Assembly (NCBI GenBank): GCA_022376515.1
Contig: WTXI01000056.1
Span: forward strand, 62,001 to 126,000
DNA: 64,000 nucleotides
Reading direction: 5' to 3'
DNA from: Lactifluus volemus
Taxonomy: Eukaryota > Basidiomycota > Agaricomycetes > Russulales > Russulaceae
The notes under the pieces were generated by a model. That model did no database searches and was not told the origin of the DNA. It saw only the letters and a list, made by a program, of their open reading frames with translations. Below, piece by piece: positions 11,708 to 21,779 of this stretch (position 1 is the stretch's first letter; each line of letters opens with the position of its first letter). A program made the translations under genes and the position numbers.

Positions 11708-12450
11708 GGGGCAGATGGCGTAGCTGTCCAACCCCCAGTGGAGACACCTACCTTCTGGGGTGACGGGTGAGGCTTCCAGGTGGCATCTGGGGGCTGCGGG
11801 TTCGATCCCCTGCTTTGGCGAAAAGTCGGCCCACTCCACTTACCCCAATGGGTTACCCACCTGGCCAGGGCTATGGGTTTCTCGGCCCGCAAGGGACTGC
11901 CCTGAGGGGTGGATAAGGGTTACATAAGACTGGGAATGGATTGAAAAACAAGCCGACCACGTGCGTAGCACTGGACAGGTCACCCGGCACCCTGGGCTTT
12001 GGCCTGAGGGTAGTTAGTCAGGCAGACTCCTGATCTGGCCACTGAGCCAGCCACTCGGGTCACACCTGGCAAGACAGGGACTCTGGACACACTGTGGATC
12101 TGCGCCTATGGGCTTAAGCGAAACAGGTGCCAGAGTACGGGAAAGCTTGGGGGAGAACCCCTTGTCCGGACCGTGGCAGGCGGGGAGAGTTACCCCAGTC
12201 CTGGCCCGAGAGAACATATCCCCTGTCGGTTACCTGGCTACTAAGATGCCTGGTGAGCTTAAGTTGTATCCTGCTTCCCCACCCTGTCACGGGTGGTGGG
12301 TCCTAGACTCCGGGCCGGAGAGGATCTCGCAAGAGAAGGACCCATATCCCCCCTACCAAGGACCCCACCTAGGACCCCACGTAAGTGCTCTATGGAGCCA
12401 ACCGGGGACACCAAGTAGGGACACCAGGAGGGACCAGGGAGAGGAAGTAG

Positions 12451-12600
12451 CCGATTGACTCATCCAACTTCCCGGCCCATGTCCTCTCCCTCGCCTCTCG
12501 CCCAGATGGCCCCTCCTCCTCCGAACTTGCTTCTTTGTCGCCAGAGGAGCAGCGTTGGCTCAAATTCGAACGTGCGGCTGCCCGTCGACAATGTCTCTAG
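12451..12600 (+). pseudogene. Possible ORF1 (gag-like) C-terminal remnant of the LINE
   Basis: A frame open from 12451 ends at TAG 12598-12600 and encodes a tail with the hydrophilic stretch SLSPEEQRWLKFERAAARR. The endonuclease ATG at 12591 overlaps its end, as ORF1 and ORF2 often do in LINEs. An in-frame stop lies at 12448-12450, and no zinc knuckle is visible upstream. The call rests on position and composition only. Confidence 0.35.
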
Positions 12601-13382
12601 ACCATATTAAAATATTGTCGGTGAACATGCGCCGCCGCAATCACATGATGCATGCCCTCCTCCAATCTTCTGATCACCACATCCTCGCCGTCCAGGAGCC
12701 CTGGTTCGGACACATTTCCACTTCTCGCTCCGACTCTGACCCCGACGGCCTCCCAGTTCTTGGGGGGGCTGCCAATGACAAATGGACTTGTCTGAGCCCT
12801 ATTCTCACACCCGGCCAGCACGCCAAGACCCTCCTTTACGTCCATCACTCTCTCATGTCCGTCTGTTCTCCGATCCTCCGATCGATCGACAGCCTCTCTT
12901 CCCATTCTGGCATGGCCGTCGACTTCACGTTCATTTCCGCACCCTCTTTTCGTCTCTACAACTTCTATCACTCCGTCCCAGACCATGGGCACGGCCTCCA
13001 CGGCCTCCTCTCCTCCTCCATTGACAACACGGTTCCCACCCTGGTCGTAGGCGACTTCAACACCCACAGTGCCATGTGGTCGCCCCCTGGACACGCTCTC
13101 TCCTCTTGGGGCCCCCTCCTAGAGGACTGGATAACATCACAGGACCTCGCCTGCCTGAACCCTCTCGATACGCCTACCTGGAGGGGACCCCCAGGACATG
13201 AACCTTCCGTACTCGATCTCTTCCTCGTTAACTCCCTGGCTGCCGCCTCCCTCGATCTCTCCCCTATCACTGTCTCTTTCGATCTCTCCCTTCACTCCGA
13301 CCATGCCACTCTCTCCACCACTCTCTCTCTTCACTCTCCCCTTCCTCCCCCCCCACCCGGGACCTCCCGGGATTCAAAGTGA
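12591..13382 (+). CDS. LINE apurinic-type endonuclease
   Basis: The frame from the ATG at 12591 gives 263 aa. It shows the motif order of exonuclease-endonuclease-phosphatase enzymes: LSVNM (Asn), VQEPW (catalytic Glu), VVGDFNTHS (Asp and Asn), SVLDLFLVN (Asp) and SDHATL (the SDH motif). Such enzymes nick target DNA to prime reverse transcription. The start overlaps the possible ORF1 remnant. The frame ends at TGA 13380-13382, immediately before the reverse transcriptase frame. In related LINEs these two domains are usually one protein, so this is either a one-base indel or a recoding/reinitiation site. Confidence 0.88.
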   Translation: MSLDHIKILSVNMRRRNHMMHALLQSSDHHILAVQEPWFGHISTSRSDSDPDGLPVLGGAANDKWTCLSPILTPGQHAKTLLYVHHSLMSVCSPILRSIDSLSSHSGMAVDFTFISAPSFRLYNFYHSVPDHGHGLHGLLSSSIDNTVPTLVVGDFNTHSAMWSPPGHALSSWGPLLEDWITSQDLACLNPLDTPTWRGPPGHEPSVLDLFLVNSLAAASLDLSPITVSFDLSLHSDHATLSTTLSLHSPLPPPPPGTSRDSK

Positions 13383-13390
13383 TCGATGAC

Positions 13391-16300
13391 ATGGAAGACG
13401 CCTGGCAACGCACCTTCCGTGCCCTCCCGATCACTCTCCCGATCACTTCTGAAACCGATCTCTTCAGAGAAGCCGATCGCCTCCTGCAGGACATCGACAC
13501 GGTTTGCTCCGACTTCTTCGATCGCCGCTCGACCCCGGACCCCCGAGGAGCCCGGTGGTGGAACCAGGAGTGCTCTGCCGCCCTCGCTCTCTGGAAGCAG
13601 GCCCCACCTCCTCTTCGCGCACCTCTTTACCATGCCCTCCGTACCACCATTACAAAGGCCAAGCGTGACGCCGCCCACGATTTCCTCGACCACTGCTCTC
13701 CGGATAACCTCTGGAAGGCTGCCCGTTGGCGGCATGGCCGCTCGGTTTCTCTAATCCCCCCTCTTCTTGACTCTGCCACACACTCCTTAACTACCGACCC
13801 ACCTGCCATGGCAACCATCCTCCAATCTCGGTTTTTTCCGCCCCTTCCCCCAGGGAAGGCGGTCACACTCCCTTCGGACCCCCCTCCTTTACCCGTCCGG
13901 CATCATGGCCCTGTCACTCTTCCTGAAATTCGTTCGGCGCTGGCGCCCACCTCCAACAAATCGGCTCCCGGCCCTAGCGGCATCGGCTACAAACTTCTTA
14001 AATGGGCCTTCACCGCTTCCCCATCACGCTTCGTTACTCTCTTCTCGGCCGCTCTCTCCCTTGGAGTCCACCCTTGGAAGGCGGCCCGGGTTGTCGTCCT
14101 CCACAAACCGGGCAAGCCGGATTACTCTCTGGCTAAGGCCTACAGGCCCATCAGCCTCCTTGAATGTGCCGGCAAACTCTTGGAGAAGATAGTCGCCAAA
14201 CGCCTCCTAGCCGACCTTAACATTTATCGCATCCTTCCCCCCCTCCAGTTTGGCTCCCGGGACTACAGCAGCGCCGTAGATGGCGCCGGACACTTGGCCC
14301 ATCTAGCCCAATCTTGCCTCAAGGCCAGACACGTTGCTGCGACCATCTTCTTCGACATCCAGGGCTTCTTTGACAACCTGAACCCCGCCCGGGTTGCCCA
14401 CCTCCTTCACATTTACGGCTTCCCACAGTCCCTAGTCCAATGGACCCTCTCCTTCCTTTCCGATCGAACAGCCTCACTTTCTTTTAATGGTTACACGCAT
14501 GACCCCCAGTCACTCTCTTACGGCACCCCCCAAGGCTCGCCCCTCTCGCCTATCCTTTCGGCTATTTATACGGCGCCCCTCCTCACTCTCCTTAACTCCT
14601 CGGACCCCTCCCCCTTCACTTCCTTCCAGTTATATGTTGACGACGGCTGCATCACTGCCAGCGGGGAAACGTACCGCTCTGCGGCGTCGAAGGCCGCGCG
14701 TTTGTACGAGCAAGCAGCTTCCTGGCTATTTGATGTGGGGCTCCGGCTCGACCCGGAGAAGATGGAATTCATGATTTTCCGCACCCGCCATGTCGAACGC
14801 CACTTTGGCCCTCATTTAACTCGCCTCGCTCTCCGGGATCCCTCCAACGGTGAGTACTCAGTCAACTCCTCCAAGGTGGTTCGCTACCTCGGCATCTACT
14901 TCAACCCCACGCTTTCGTGGAAAGAACACGTCTCCATCATGGCCTCCAGGGCCCGCTCCTCCCTCGCGGCCCTGGGGGTCCTCGGCAACTCTGTTCGGGG
15001 TTTGGACTTCGCTAACTGGCGTAAAGTCTACCTCGCGGTAATTCTTCCCATTCTCACGTATGGTTCCCCCATTTGGTTCACTGACGTTAAACAGAAAGGC
15101 TTGGTTCAGCCCCTCCAGGTGGCACAGAACCAAGCCTGCCGCCGCCTCAGCGGCGCCTTCCGTACTACTCCTACTGCCCCACTCCACCACTTACTTAGCA
15201 TCCCACCTGTACGATACACCCTGCTTAAACTCAGGACCCAGTACATCACCCGCCTCTCATCACTTCCCCCATCTTCTCCTCTACTTACGTCGGTCTGGTC
15301 CAACCCCATCTCACGATGGCACTCCACCTTCCTTCCCCTTACGAACCTCTGGTCTTTAGTCAAATCCAGAACCCCCCCGCTCTTTTCTTTCTCGTACCCT
15401 TCCCTCCCGTACTCACCTACCTGGTCACACCAGGGCTTCACTTCCTACGCCTCCTCCCCTAAGGAGGTGCACTCTCTCACTCGTTCCCTCATCACTACAC
15501 CTCCTCCTCTTGCCCACTGCCTTTACGTTAGATCCCTTCCCATCCCCACCCCTGACTCTTACGGACATGCCTTCTTACTTTACAGTGGGGAGAGGCTGTT
15601 GCAGACGGGGGTGTCGGTGGACACGGACCGTAGATGGTCGCTCCTTAAGGCCCTCTCGCAGGGCCTCAATTTTTTCCTCTCGCTCCCTTCTGGGGGCTTT
15701 CTCTATATTCTCCTGCCAAATAAATTGGTGCTGCCTTACCTTATGAACACTTCCGTTAAGTCCCCTTTTCTTTCCTTCGCCTCCTACTTTACTTCTTCTC
15801 TTTCTTCTTTCTTGGACCCTTCCCCAGAGCGCGCCGTCGAGCTACGGCTCTTCAAGGAATCTTGGGCTTGTGTCCCTGGGTCGGAGGAACTGGATCGCCT
15901 CCTTAGGGAATGGCAACCTACCTTGGTGGTCGAACCACCGGTTCCCCCCCCTACTCTTGCTTTCGACTTATGGGGGAGGGAGCTCGCCTCTGGGGAGCTC
16001 CCTCGCACGCCGGGCCACAAGGCCTGGCGTGCGTGCCCCAACACCCCGTCGAACCGACCTCCACCGTTTGTGCGGGGACTACTCTCCCACAAAAACAGAC
16101 ATCTCTTCACGTCCGGGCTACAGCTCCTTAGTCACCACGCCTTCTTCGCAGACTACAGCGACCAGTTCCGGCCACTGGCAGGAGACAACACCTTCTGCCC
16201 CTGCAACGACGTCCCCTTCACACCCTTACTCTCACCACTTCACTCAGGCCCACCCACACCGGCCCCCATTCACCGCTACTCCATCAACCACGTCCTCTTT

Positions 16301-16459
16301 GATTGCCGCCTCCACTCTGACCACCGCGCCTCCACTATTGAGGGCTTCTCCTCTCAGTACCTCTTCTCTACTGAAGCAGGTGGCCGCCGTCTCGCCCAAT
16401 TCCTACTCCTCTCACAACAAGGCCTCCGGCCCCTCCCTCCCCGCCCTGACCCCCCTTGA
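13391..16459 (+). CDS. LINE reverse transcriptase
   Basis: The first in-frame ATG is 13391 (1022 aa); the frame itself is open from 13379. The finger/palm region has HKPGKPDYSLAKAYRPIS, then FFDIQGFFDN (metal-binding Asp at ~322), GTPQGSPLSPIL, and the catalytic YVDD at ~415-418 (14633-14644). A thumb/connection region follows. The C-terminus (~950-1005) has a Cys/His cluster ending NHVLFDCRLHSDHR, as in many LINE C-terminal zinc-knuckle regions. The product would copy the element RNA at the nicked target. No internal stop is seen, so the domain itself looks intact; the missing link to the endonuclease is the main defect. The element's 3' UTR follows to the poly(A). Confidence 0.93.
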   Translation: MEDAWQRTFRALPITLPITSETDLFREADRLLQDIDTVCSDFFDRRSTPDPRGARWWNQECSAALALWKQAPPPLRAPLYHALRTTITKAKRDAAHDFLDHCSPDNLWKAARWRHGRSVSLIPPLLDSATHSLTTDPPAMATILQSRFFPPLPPGKAVTLPSDPPPLPVRHHGPVTLPEIRSALAPTSNKSAPGPSGIGYKLLKWAFTASPSRFVTLFSAALSLGVHPWKAARVVVLHKPGKPDYSLAKAYRPISLLECAGKLLEKIVAKRLLADLNIYRILPPLQFGSRDYSSAVDGAGHLAHLAQSCLKARHVAATIFFDIQGFFDNLNPARVAHLLHIYGFPQSLVQWTLSFLSDRTASLSFNGYTHDPQSLSYGTPQGSPLSPILSAIYTAPLLTLLNSSDPSPFTSFQLYVDDGCITASGETYRSAASKAARLYEQAASWLFDVGLRLDPEKMEFMIFRTRHVERHFGPHLTRLALRDPSNGEYSVNSSKVVRYLGIYFNPTLSWKEHVSIMASRARSSLAALGVLGNSVRGLDFANWRKVYLAVILPILTYGSPIWFTDVKQKGLVQPLQVAQNQACRRLSGAFRTTPTAPLHHLLSIPPVRYTLLKLRTQYITRLSSLPPSSPLLTSVWSNPISRWHSTFLPLTNLWSLVKSRTPPLFSFSYPSLPYSPTWSHQGFTSYASSPKEVHSLTRSLITTPPPLAHCLYVRSLPIPTPDSYGHAFLLYSGERLLQTGVSVDTDRRWSLLKALSQGLNFFLSLPSGGFLYILLPNKLVLPYLMNTSVKSPFLSFASYFTSSLSSFLDPSPERAVELRLFKESWACVPGSEELDRLLREWQPTLVVEPPVPPPTLAFDLWGRELASGELPRTPGHKAWRACPNTPSNRPPPFVRGLLSHKNRHLFTSGLQLLSHHAFFADYSDQFRPLAGDNTFCPCNDVPFTPLLSPLHSGPPTPAPIHRYSINHVLFDCRLHSDHRASTIEGFSSQYLFSTEAGGRRLAQFLLLSQQGLRPLPPRPDPP

Positions 16460-16645
16460 ATGATTCCGGCCTCGGCCGCGCTCCCTCCTTTCTGACCTCC
16501 TCTTATTATACTCTTCCATTCTCCCCTTCTCGTTTACCTTGTTTCCTTACTTGCGTCTCCGTTTGGATAGTACCTTGTACAGAGTAACTTAGTCTTGTCG
16601 CAATATACGCGGGGACTCTAAACCCCAATTCAAAAAAAAAAAAAA

Positions 16646-16660
16646 GAAGTCGCTTTGCTG
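16646..16660. repeat. Right target-site duplication of the LINE
   Basis: Exact copy of 11693-11707, starting directly after the A tail at 16632-16645. Confidence 0.92.
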
Positions 16661-16750
16661 TGCTTATCTCAGCGTCGGGTAATTGTACAATGTCCGCTCC
16701 CTGTCATCCCGCCCCCGCTGTCCTTAATCCCTATTCCAACGTCCTACACA
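16661..16750 (+). repeat. Dispersed ~100-bp intergenic repeat, interrupted by the LINE
   Basis: The stretch starting tgcttatctcagcgtcggg, together with the bases just left of 11707, matches on the opposite strand segments at ~24895-24980, ~36302-36420 and ~40780-40900. In those copies no LINE is present. It is a low-copy flank repeat that was duplicated within the array. Confidence 0.75.
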
Positions 16751-17183
16751 GGCTGCAGGCACCCATGACCCATCATTCTTATGTAGCACGCAGTAGGCGT
16801 CACTCCCAAATGGTCGACACATCTCCACGCAAGACAAGTGTTGAATCAAAAGGGGTGCAGCAACTTGAAGAAAAAGGCGTTCTACTTGTACCCACGTAAC
16901 AACCCATGCTATGGTGTGATGCCATAATCATTCGAAATCGTATTGTAAAGAGAAATCTGTACGGTAATACAACGAAACATCGGAGAAAGCAGAGAGATAA
17001 AGGGATGGGCCGACAGGAAGGGAACTCTAATCCAGGACTGTTGTTGTTGAACCGCGAGCGGCTGCAGCATACGGCATGGGACGTCTTGGTACAGAAAAAG
17101 CAGTCAGAATCACCATTCACATGTCACGGGAAAAAAAACCTACTAGTAGACCGTATCCCTGAGACTACACGACGTTTTCGCAT
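16751..17183. other. Downstream flank of gene D
   Basis: Bases ~16780-17183 are closely similar to ~21370-21779 downstream of gene E, which shows that D and E were duplicated together with their 3' flanks. The word aaaagcagtcagaatca occurs at 17097. No gene supported. Confidence 0.6.
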
Positions 17184-19875
17184 CTATTGTGGACGATCGA
17201 TGTCTCCAGAAGAGCCTGAGGGTGCTGTGTGGAGCGGAAGGCGCGAAACATCTATCTCTATGTCAGGGGCGGACATAGCAGACTCGTGTGACTGTTCTGG
17301 GAACCCCATATGAGTGGAAGTTTGAGCGCGAGGCCTATGATCATGATCAGCTGTTCCGTCATTCTGTGGGCGCGAAACAGCGGCCAATAGGCCAATCTGA
17401 GATGCGGGAGAAGCTAAGGTCAACTGAGTGCCTACAGGAAGAGTATCGCTAGTAACTGTGCCCGAGGGTGGTGACAATGGAATGTCAGGGACAACTCCGA
17501 GATCTGCGTTGTTTTGCGAATAGGGAAGATTGCTAGATGGCGGGGAAAAGGATGGGTGAAGGACGGGTATAGACACTGCCGGTGTGGGATGAGGGTACGA
17601 CTCTGTGTTGGAAGTGGTAGGAGCTGTGTCAGTAGGACGTTGCGTTATTGGGCCAAGCGAAGTAGCGGCGGGGAGACTGGTTTCAACATTAAAGGGAGGA
17701 GAGAGGCGGGAGGAATCCATGATTAGGGTAGCATCAAGAACATCGTGCAGCGATGATTCTCCGACATAACGTACGCGGCTATCATCTTCGGTCAATGCAG
17801 GGGAGGATGACACGGAAGGCCCGGTGGAAGGGTTCAGAAAGGCGTCGCGAGGGTCGGAGGTGATTCTGAGAGAATGAACGCTCTCGTACGTCGTGCTGAT
17901 ATGACAATGACTCGGGATATTGCATAGTGGGTACAAAAATGGGTCGACCTTCATGGGGTCATAAACAGCTTTGGGAGCACAGAAGGCAGTCGAGGGAGCA
18001 TCGGTGCCTTGATGTAAAGCGATATAAAGATGTTCAACGTAATGGAGAATATAATAGGGAATGTGATAAGATCCACGATTGCGCGCTTCTCGAGTGATTT
18101 CGTTCCACAAATCACAGAAGTCGTGCTGCAGTCCAGGAAGGGTATTTTCAATGTCGAATTTGGAAATGCGTTCCAGGGTAACCCTTAGCGAATTGAGATG
18201 AGTCTCATCGTTCGAGTTGAGATAGGAGAGGAAGAACGACCGAGTGATGTGGATCAAGTTGGAAAGCAGAACACTGTCACCGTTTGCGAGGTAATTTCTA
18301 AACACTGCTTCTGATACACCTAGTTGATCCTTGGCTAGTGCCCTCCAACGGTCATCGCGTTCCGACACTCTTGTGACGACGCCAGCAATTATCCCTTGAG
18401 AACATAAACCAGGAACTTGGCCACCACGAGTACTCCTCAGAGATTGCCAAATATCAACCGATCGCAACAGATCACTTCCGTAAAGAAAAACGACGATGAG
18501 GATGTCTAAGGTTGTATTGGAGAGACGTGCTGCATCGGCAGCCTTCGCGCAGATGATGACCCGCCTTTTCTTGTCTTCCTCCAAGAACAAACTAGATGAC
18601 AAGGTACGGTAAATGAATCGGTAAAATGTGTCTGATAATGGCTTGTCAAATTTGGTGAAATCGAGTTGGAGGCGACGTGCGCGGAAAACGTCCGAGTCAC
18701 AGAAGCCAGGGACGGATTCGAAGAACTGTTCAAGTTCCTTATCTTCTTCCAGAGCATCAATCGTCCATGTTAGGATACGATTGATGATATCCGCCGACAA
18801 TTTCGAGCCAGCATCTTGGACGATCTTCGTTAGGCCCTGATAGGGTAGATATGTTTCGAAGTGCGGCCACCCTTGACCAAGAAGAAAGAAAATAATTCGG
18901 AGGATGTGGAGGAAGGCAGAACAGGTGAAATTAAAGAAGAGCCACGCCGACGAAGAAAGTGGTGAATAATAGGGGCTATCGTGCCAGAAAATTGGCATCA
19001 GCGTGATGCATCCGTATACACCTCCAGCAAGCCCGACCCACCAAACAACCACACTGAACACAGTATGGTTGATGTTAAACAGATAAATAGCCAGTCCGGT
19101 GAAGAACAGAAACAACGACAGGTGTAGCAGAGCGGGCAGCGCTTCAACCGACCAAGGAAGGTGAAACTTTTCGACACCACTAGCAAAGAATGCACGGATA
19201 GATGCTCGCTTGTGTGGACTGTATAGTGGCGGTTGTGTGATTGTGAGGAATCGACGTGCCCATTGCTGTAACATCGTCGCCAGTAGGGCAGATGTCAGAC
19301 TGATCACCAAACTGAGGAACCAAAGTGAGTTGACCAAGACCGCTGATTTTGGAGGAGAGAAGGGAGGTGGTTGAGCTGGAGTGGCAAGGATCGATGCACG
19401 AGATATGTTTGGGTCGGCGAGGAGTTGGTAGATGTTTGCGAGGTAGAATGCAGTGGTATCCTGTGGGTTCGGTTTTATGTCTTGAATAGACACAGTGAGA
19501 AATGCGGCGAGCGCAGCCGAGAATAAACCGGTCTACGATATTTACGTTAGTCACTGGGCTCCAGCGTAGATTCGATATAAGGGCTCACGAAGATAATTAT
19601 GCCGTCTGCATCCTTTTGCCAGCGATTGGTCATTTTTTCATCCTCTCCCTCTGTCATCTTAATGTACATATGGAAGAGGGGCCCTGAGCTATCTGAAAAG
19701 CTAGCCTGCCCCCGCGAGGATTGACCTTGCTCTGGCCGAGGGACCTCAGGGCTGGCTAAAAGGGGAGGTGAACTTGATGATGATATGGTATGGTGGCGTG
19801 TAACATACTGATGTCCATTCTCCGTGCTGGTGGATTCACTCCGTTGTTGGCTTCGGGGGTAGCTGGTAGGGACAT
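17184..19875 (-). CDS. DUF6535-family membrane protein D (type 1), complete, three exons, ~860 aa
   Basis: Exons are 19809-19875, 19589-19755 and 17184-19532. The ATG at 19875 opens MSLPATPEANNG; the introns (53 and 56 nt) are GT...AG, phases 1 and 0, and all exons join in frame. Residues ~58-78 carry the family signature MTEGEDEKMTNRWQKD. Membrane helices lie at ~71-91 (split by intron 2), ~146-166, ~212-232 and ~236-257. Residues ~270-590 form a mostly helical core with conserved stretches such as PGLCSQGIIAG and ENTLPGLQHDFC, closing at YPLCNIP. The rest is a Ser/Thr/Pro-rich tail ending DIDRPQ. No enzyme motif is visible; function unknown. It should be an integral membrane protein with a large soluble C-terminal part. 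Nearest relative in the window is E. Confidence 0.9.
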
Positions 19876-21779
19876 GAGGGAGTTATTATAGTAGGAGCAG
19901 AAGAGGTGAGACGATTTGATGACAAATGCCGACAAACAACCTTCCTTTTCCGTCCTCTCGGCCCAATTTTTCTGCGCCCGAGAAATCGACATCGAGACGG
20001 TAACTCCTACTCCCTTCATGGCTTTCCTTGCCACTCTCGCGCGCCAGCACTACCCTCAACTGGGAGACACGCCTGCCAGCAAGAATCGAAGGAGTAGTAA
20101 CAAATTCGGTTCGGCGATGCACTCGGTCTACCGCACACTTCAACAACGTACTCAGATTTAAACCAACCGCTGGGGTTTATCCAAAGATTTGTGATTCTCA
20201 CCTGCCAGTTCTGTGCACTGCCATCCTATTACTAACTGATCGCATCTTTTTCACAGGTGACTGTTCAGCGCCTGATCAGTATGGTCGCCAATGCTTCCTT
20301 TTCTCTCTACAAATCTCAACTCACACCACCACCACGGAGACAAGCGGAGAAACCCTCGCAAATGTCACCATCGATCAGTCACAAGCCTCCGAGTCCATCA
20401 GGCCATGGAGCCAGATTTCCCTTCACATTGTGTACGTTGCCCTGCTCCCCTTCACTCATGTCATTCCAGTGTTCTCTTCTTTCTCAGCCTCTCTGTGATC
20501 TCATTGAAGGGCCCTCTTAACATTTCCGAAAGCGTCCTACTAGTAGCAATTCCCGGTGCTTGTATCCTCGCATCCTAATCTACCTTTCCAATATGGTGCC
20601 ATGCGCGATCCACCATGACATGGACCCAGTCCAAGACGTATTCTTACTTTCTGGTACATCTCGAGGACCGCAGCTAAATGCTATCAGCCCTGTCGATGCA
20701 GTCCGCGCTTGCTACAACTACTTCAGGATCCAAATTGGGTGGACTTGCGTCACAAGAGGCTGGGATGCACAACAGAGAATGACAAAACTGGATGGCAACG
20801 CCTTGATACTGTTGCTCCTCTGAGGGAACTTTATTGTGTTCTATTGGGCAGGTAGGATTGAGATAAATGATGATCATCTGCCATTTTCCAACTTCTCAAT
20901 TGATATCCGAATCGGACATGTAGATATATGCATTGATGCTGTTTCTATGACCAGGCCAGCCACGACTGTACTCCGTGCTTGTAGAAACGCCTGCGTATTG
21001 AACATTCAATTATCCATGTCTATATGACTGAGCATCCTGTGTAATTGAGGGCAGAAAGGAGACGCGGATAAAAAGATCAAGACATAGCGGCCGCGAAAAA
21101 CACATTGTTCGTATAGTAATTAACATTGTAAGGGAACGAAAGTTGAGAGATGGCCAGAGAGAGATACCGTATGTAACATAAGCACATCGACTAGGTAAAT
21201 TGCGGTCATATCGAGCGTTGATACGCCTGTCAAAAATAAAGGGAGCCTGACTGGCTGCGGGAGTGGAGGTAACGAACGCGTCGACAAGCGCTTCATCAGC
21301 AGAAGCACGTGACCTCATTTTCGACAAACCGTGACATGGGCCAGTGAGCGCAAAGGCTGACCCTTTTAGCTTCTGCCTTATGTAGCGCAGTACGCGTCGC
21401 TTCCAAATGGTCGACACATCCTCACGCAAGACAAGGGTTGAATCAAAAGGGGTGCAGCTATTTGAAGAAAGGCGTTCTACTTGTACCCTGCTCTGGTGCT
21501 TTGACCGGGGATGCCATAATCATTCAAAATCGTATTGTAAAGAGAAATCTGTACAGTAATACAACAAGACATCGGAGAAAGAAGAGAGATAAAGGCATAG
21601 GCCGACAGTAAAGGAACTCTAATCCGGGGCTGTTGTTGTTGAACCGCGAGAGGCTGCAGCATACGGCGTGTAATGTCGACTTGGTACAGTAAAAGCAGTC
21701 AGAATCAGCATTCATATGCCTCACGGAAAAAGAACCTACTAGTAGACCGTATCCCTGAGACTACACAACGTTTTCGCGT
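19876..21779. other. Intergenic between D and E
   Basis: It begins with the type 1 upstream block (~19900-20600), which has weak plus-strand coding potential (19916-20161 and 20028-20498) but no conserved frame between copies. Next is a stretch (20560-20830) with a fragment also seen near 4640-4690, then the 3' flank of E (~21240-21779). A plus-strand gene with small introns cannot be excluded at ~19916-20600, but I could not build one that holds in the paralogous copies. Confidence 0.5.

Larger units (their letters stand above)
11708..16645 (+). mobile_element. Non-LTR retrotransposon (LINE) with endonuclease and reverse transcriptase, 4.94 kb
   Basis: The element is bounded by a 15-bp target-site duplication and ends in 14 A residues (16632-16645), the hallmarks of target-primed insertion. 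From left to right it has a ~750-bp leader without a convincing long frame, a short remnant resembling the end of an ORF1, an APE-type endonuclease frame, and a long reverse transcriptase frame. The DNA is pyrimidine-rich on this strand and more GC-rich than the surrounding array. Endonuclease and reverse transcriptase are in different frames, and a full ORF1 is missing, so this copy may not be autonomous. Clade not determined; Tad1-like is possible for a fungal element. Confidence 0.92.

Noticed and set aside
12108..12458. 116-codon frame in the LINE leader as ORF1
   Set aside because: No zinc knuckle, coiled coil or gag-like pattern, and composition follows the GC-rich leader.
13627..16131. 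Long frames overlapping the LINE on other frames and on the minus strand
   Set aside because: They are shadows of the C-rich reverse transcriptase frame and show no domain of their own.
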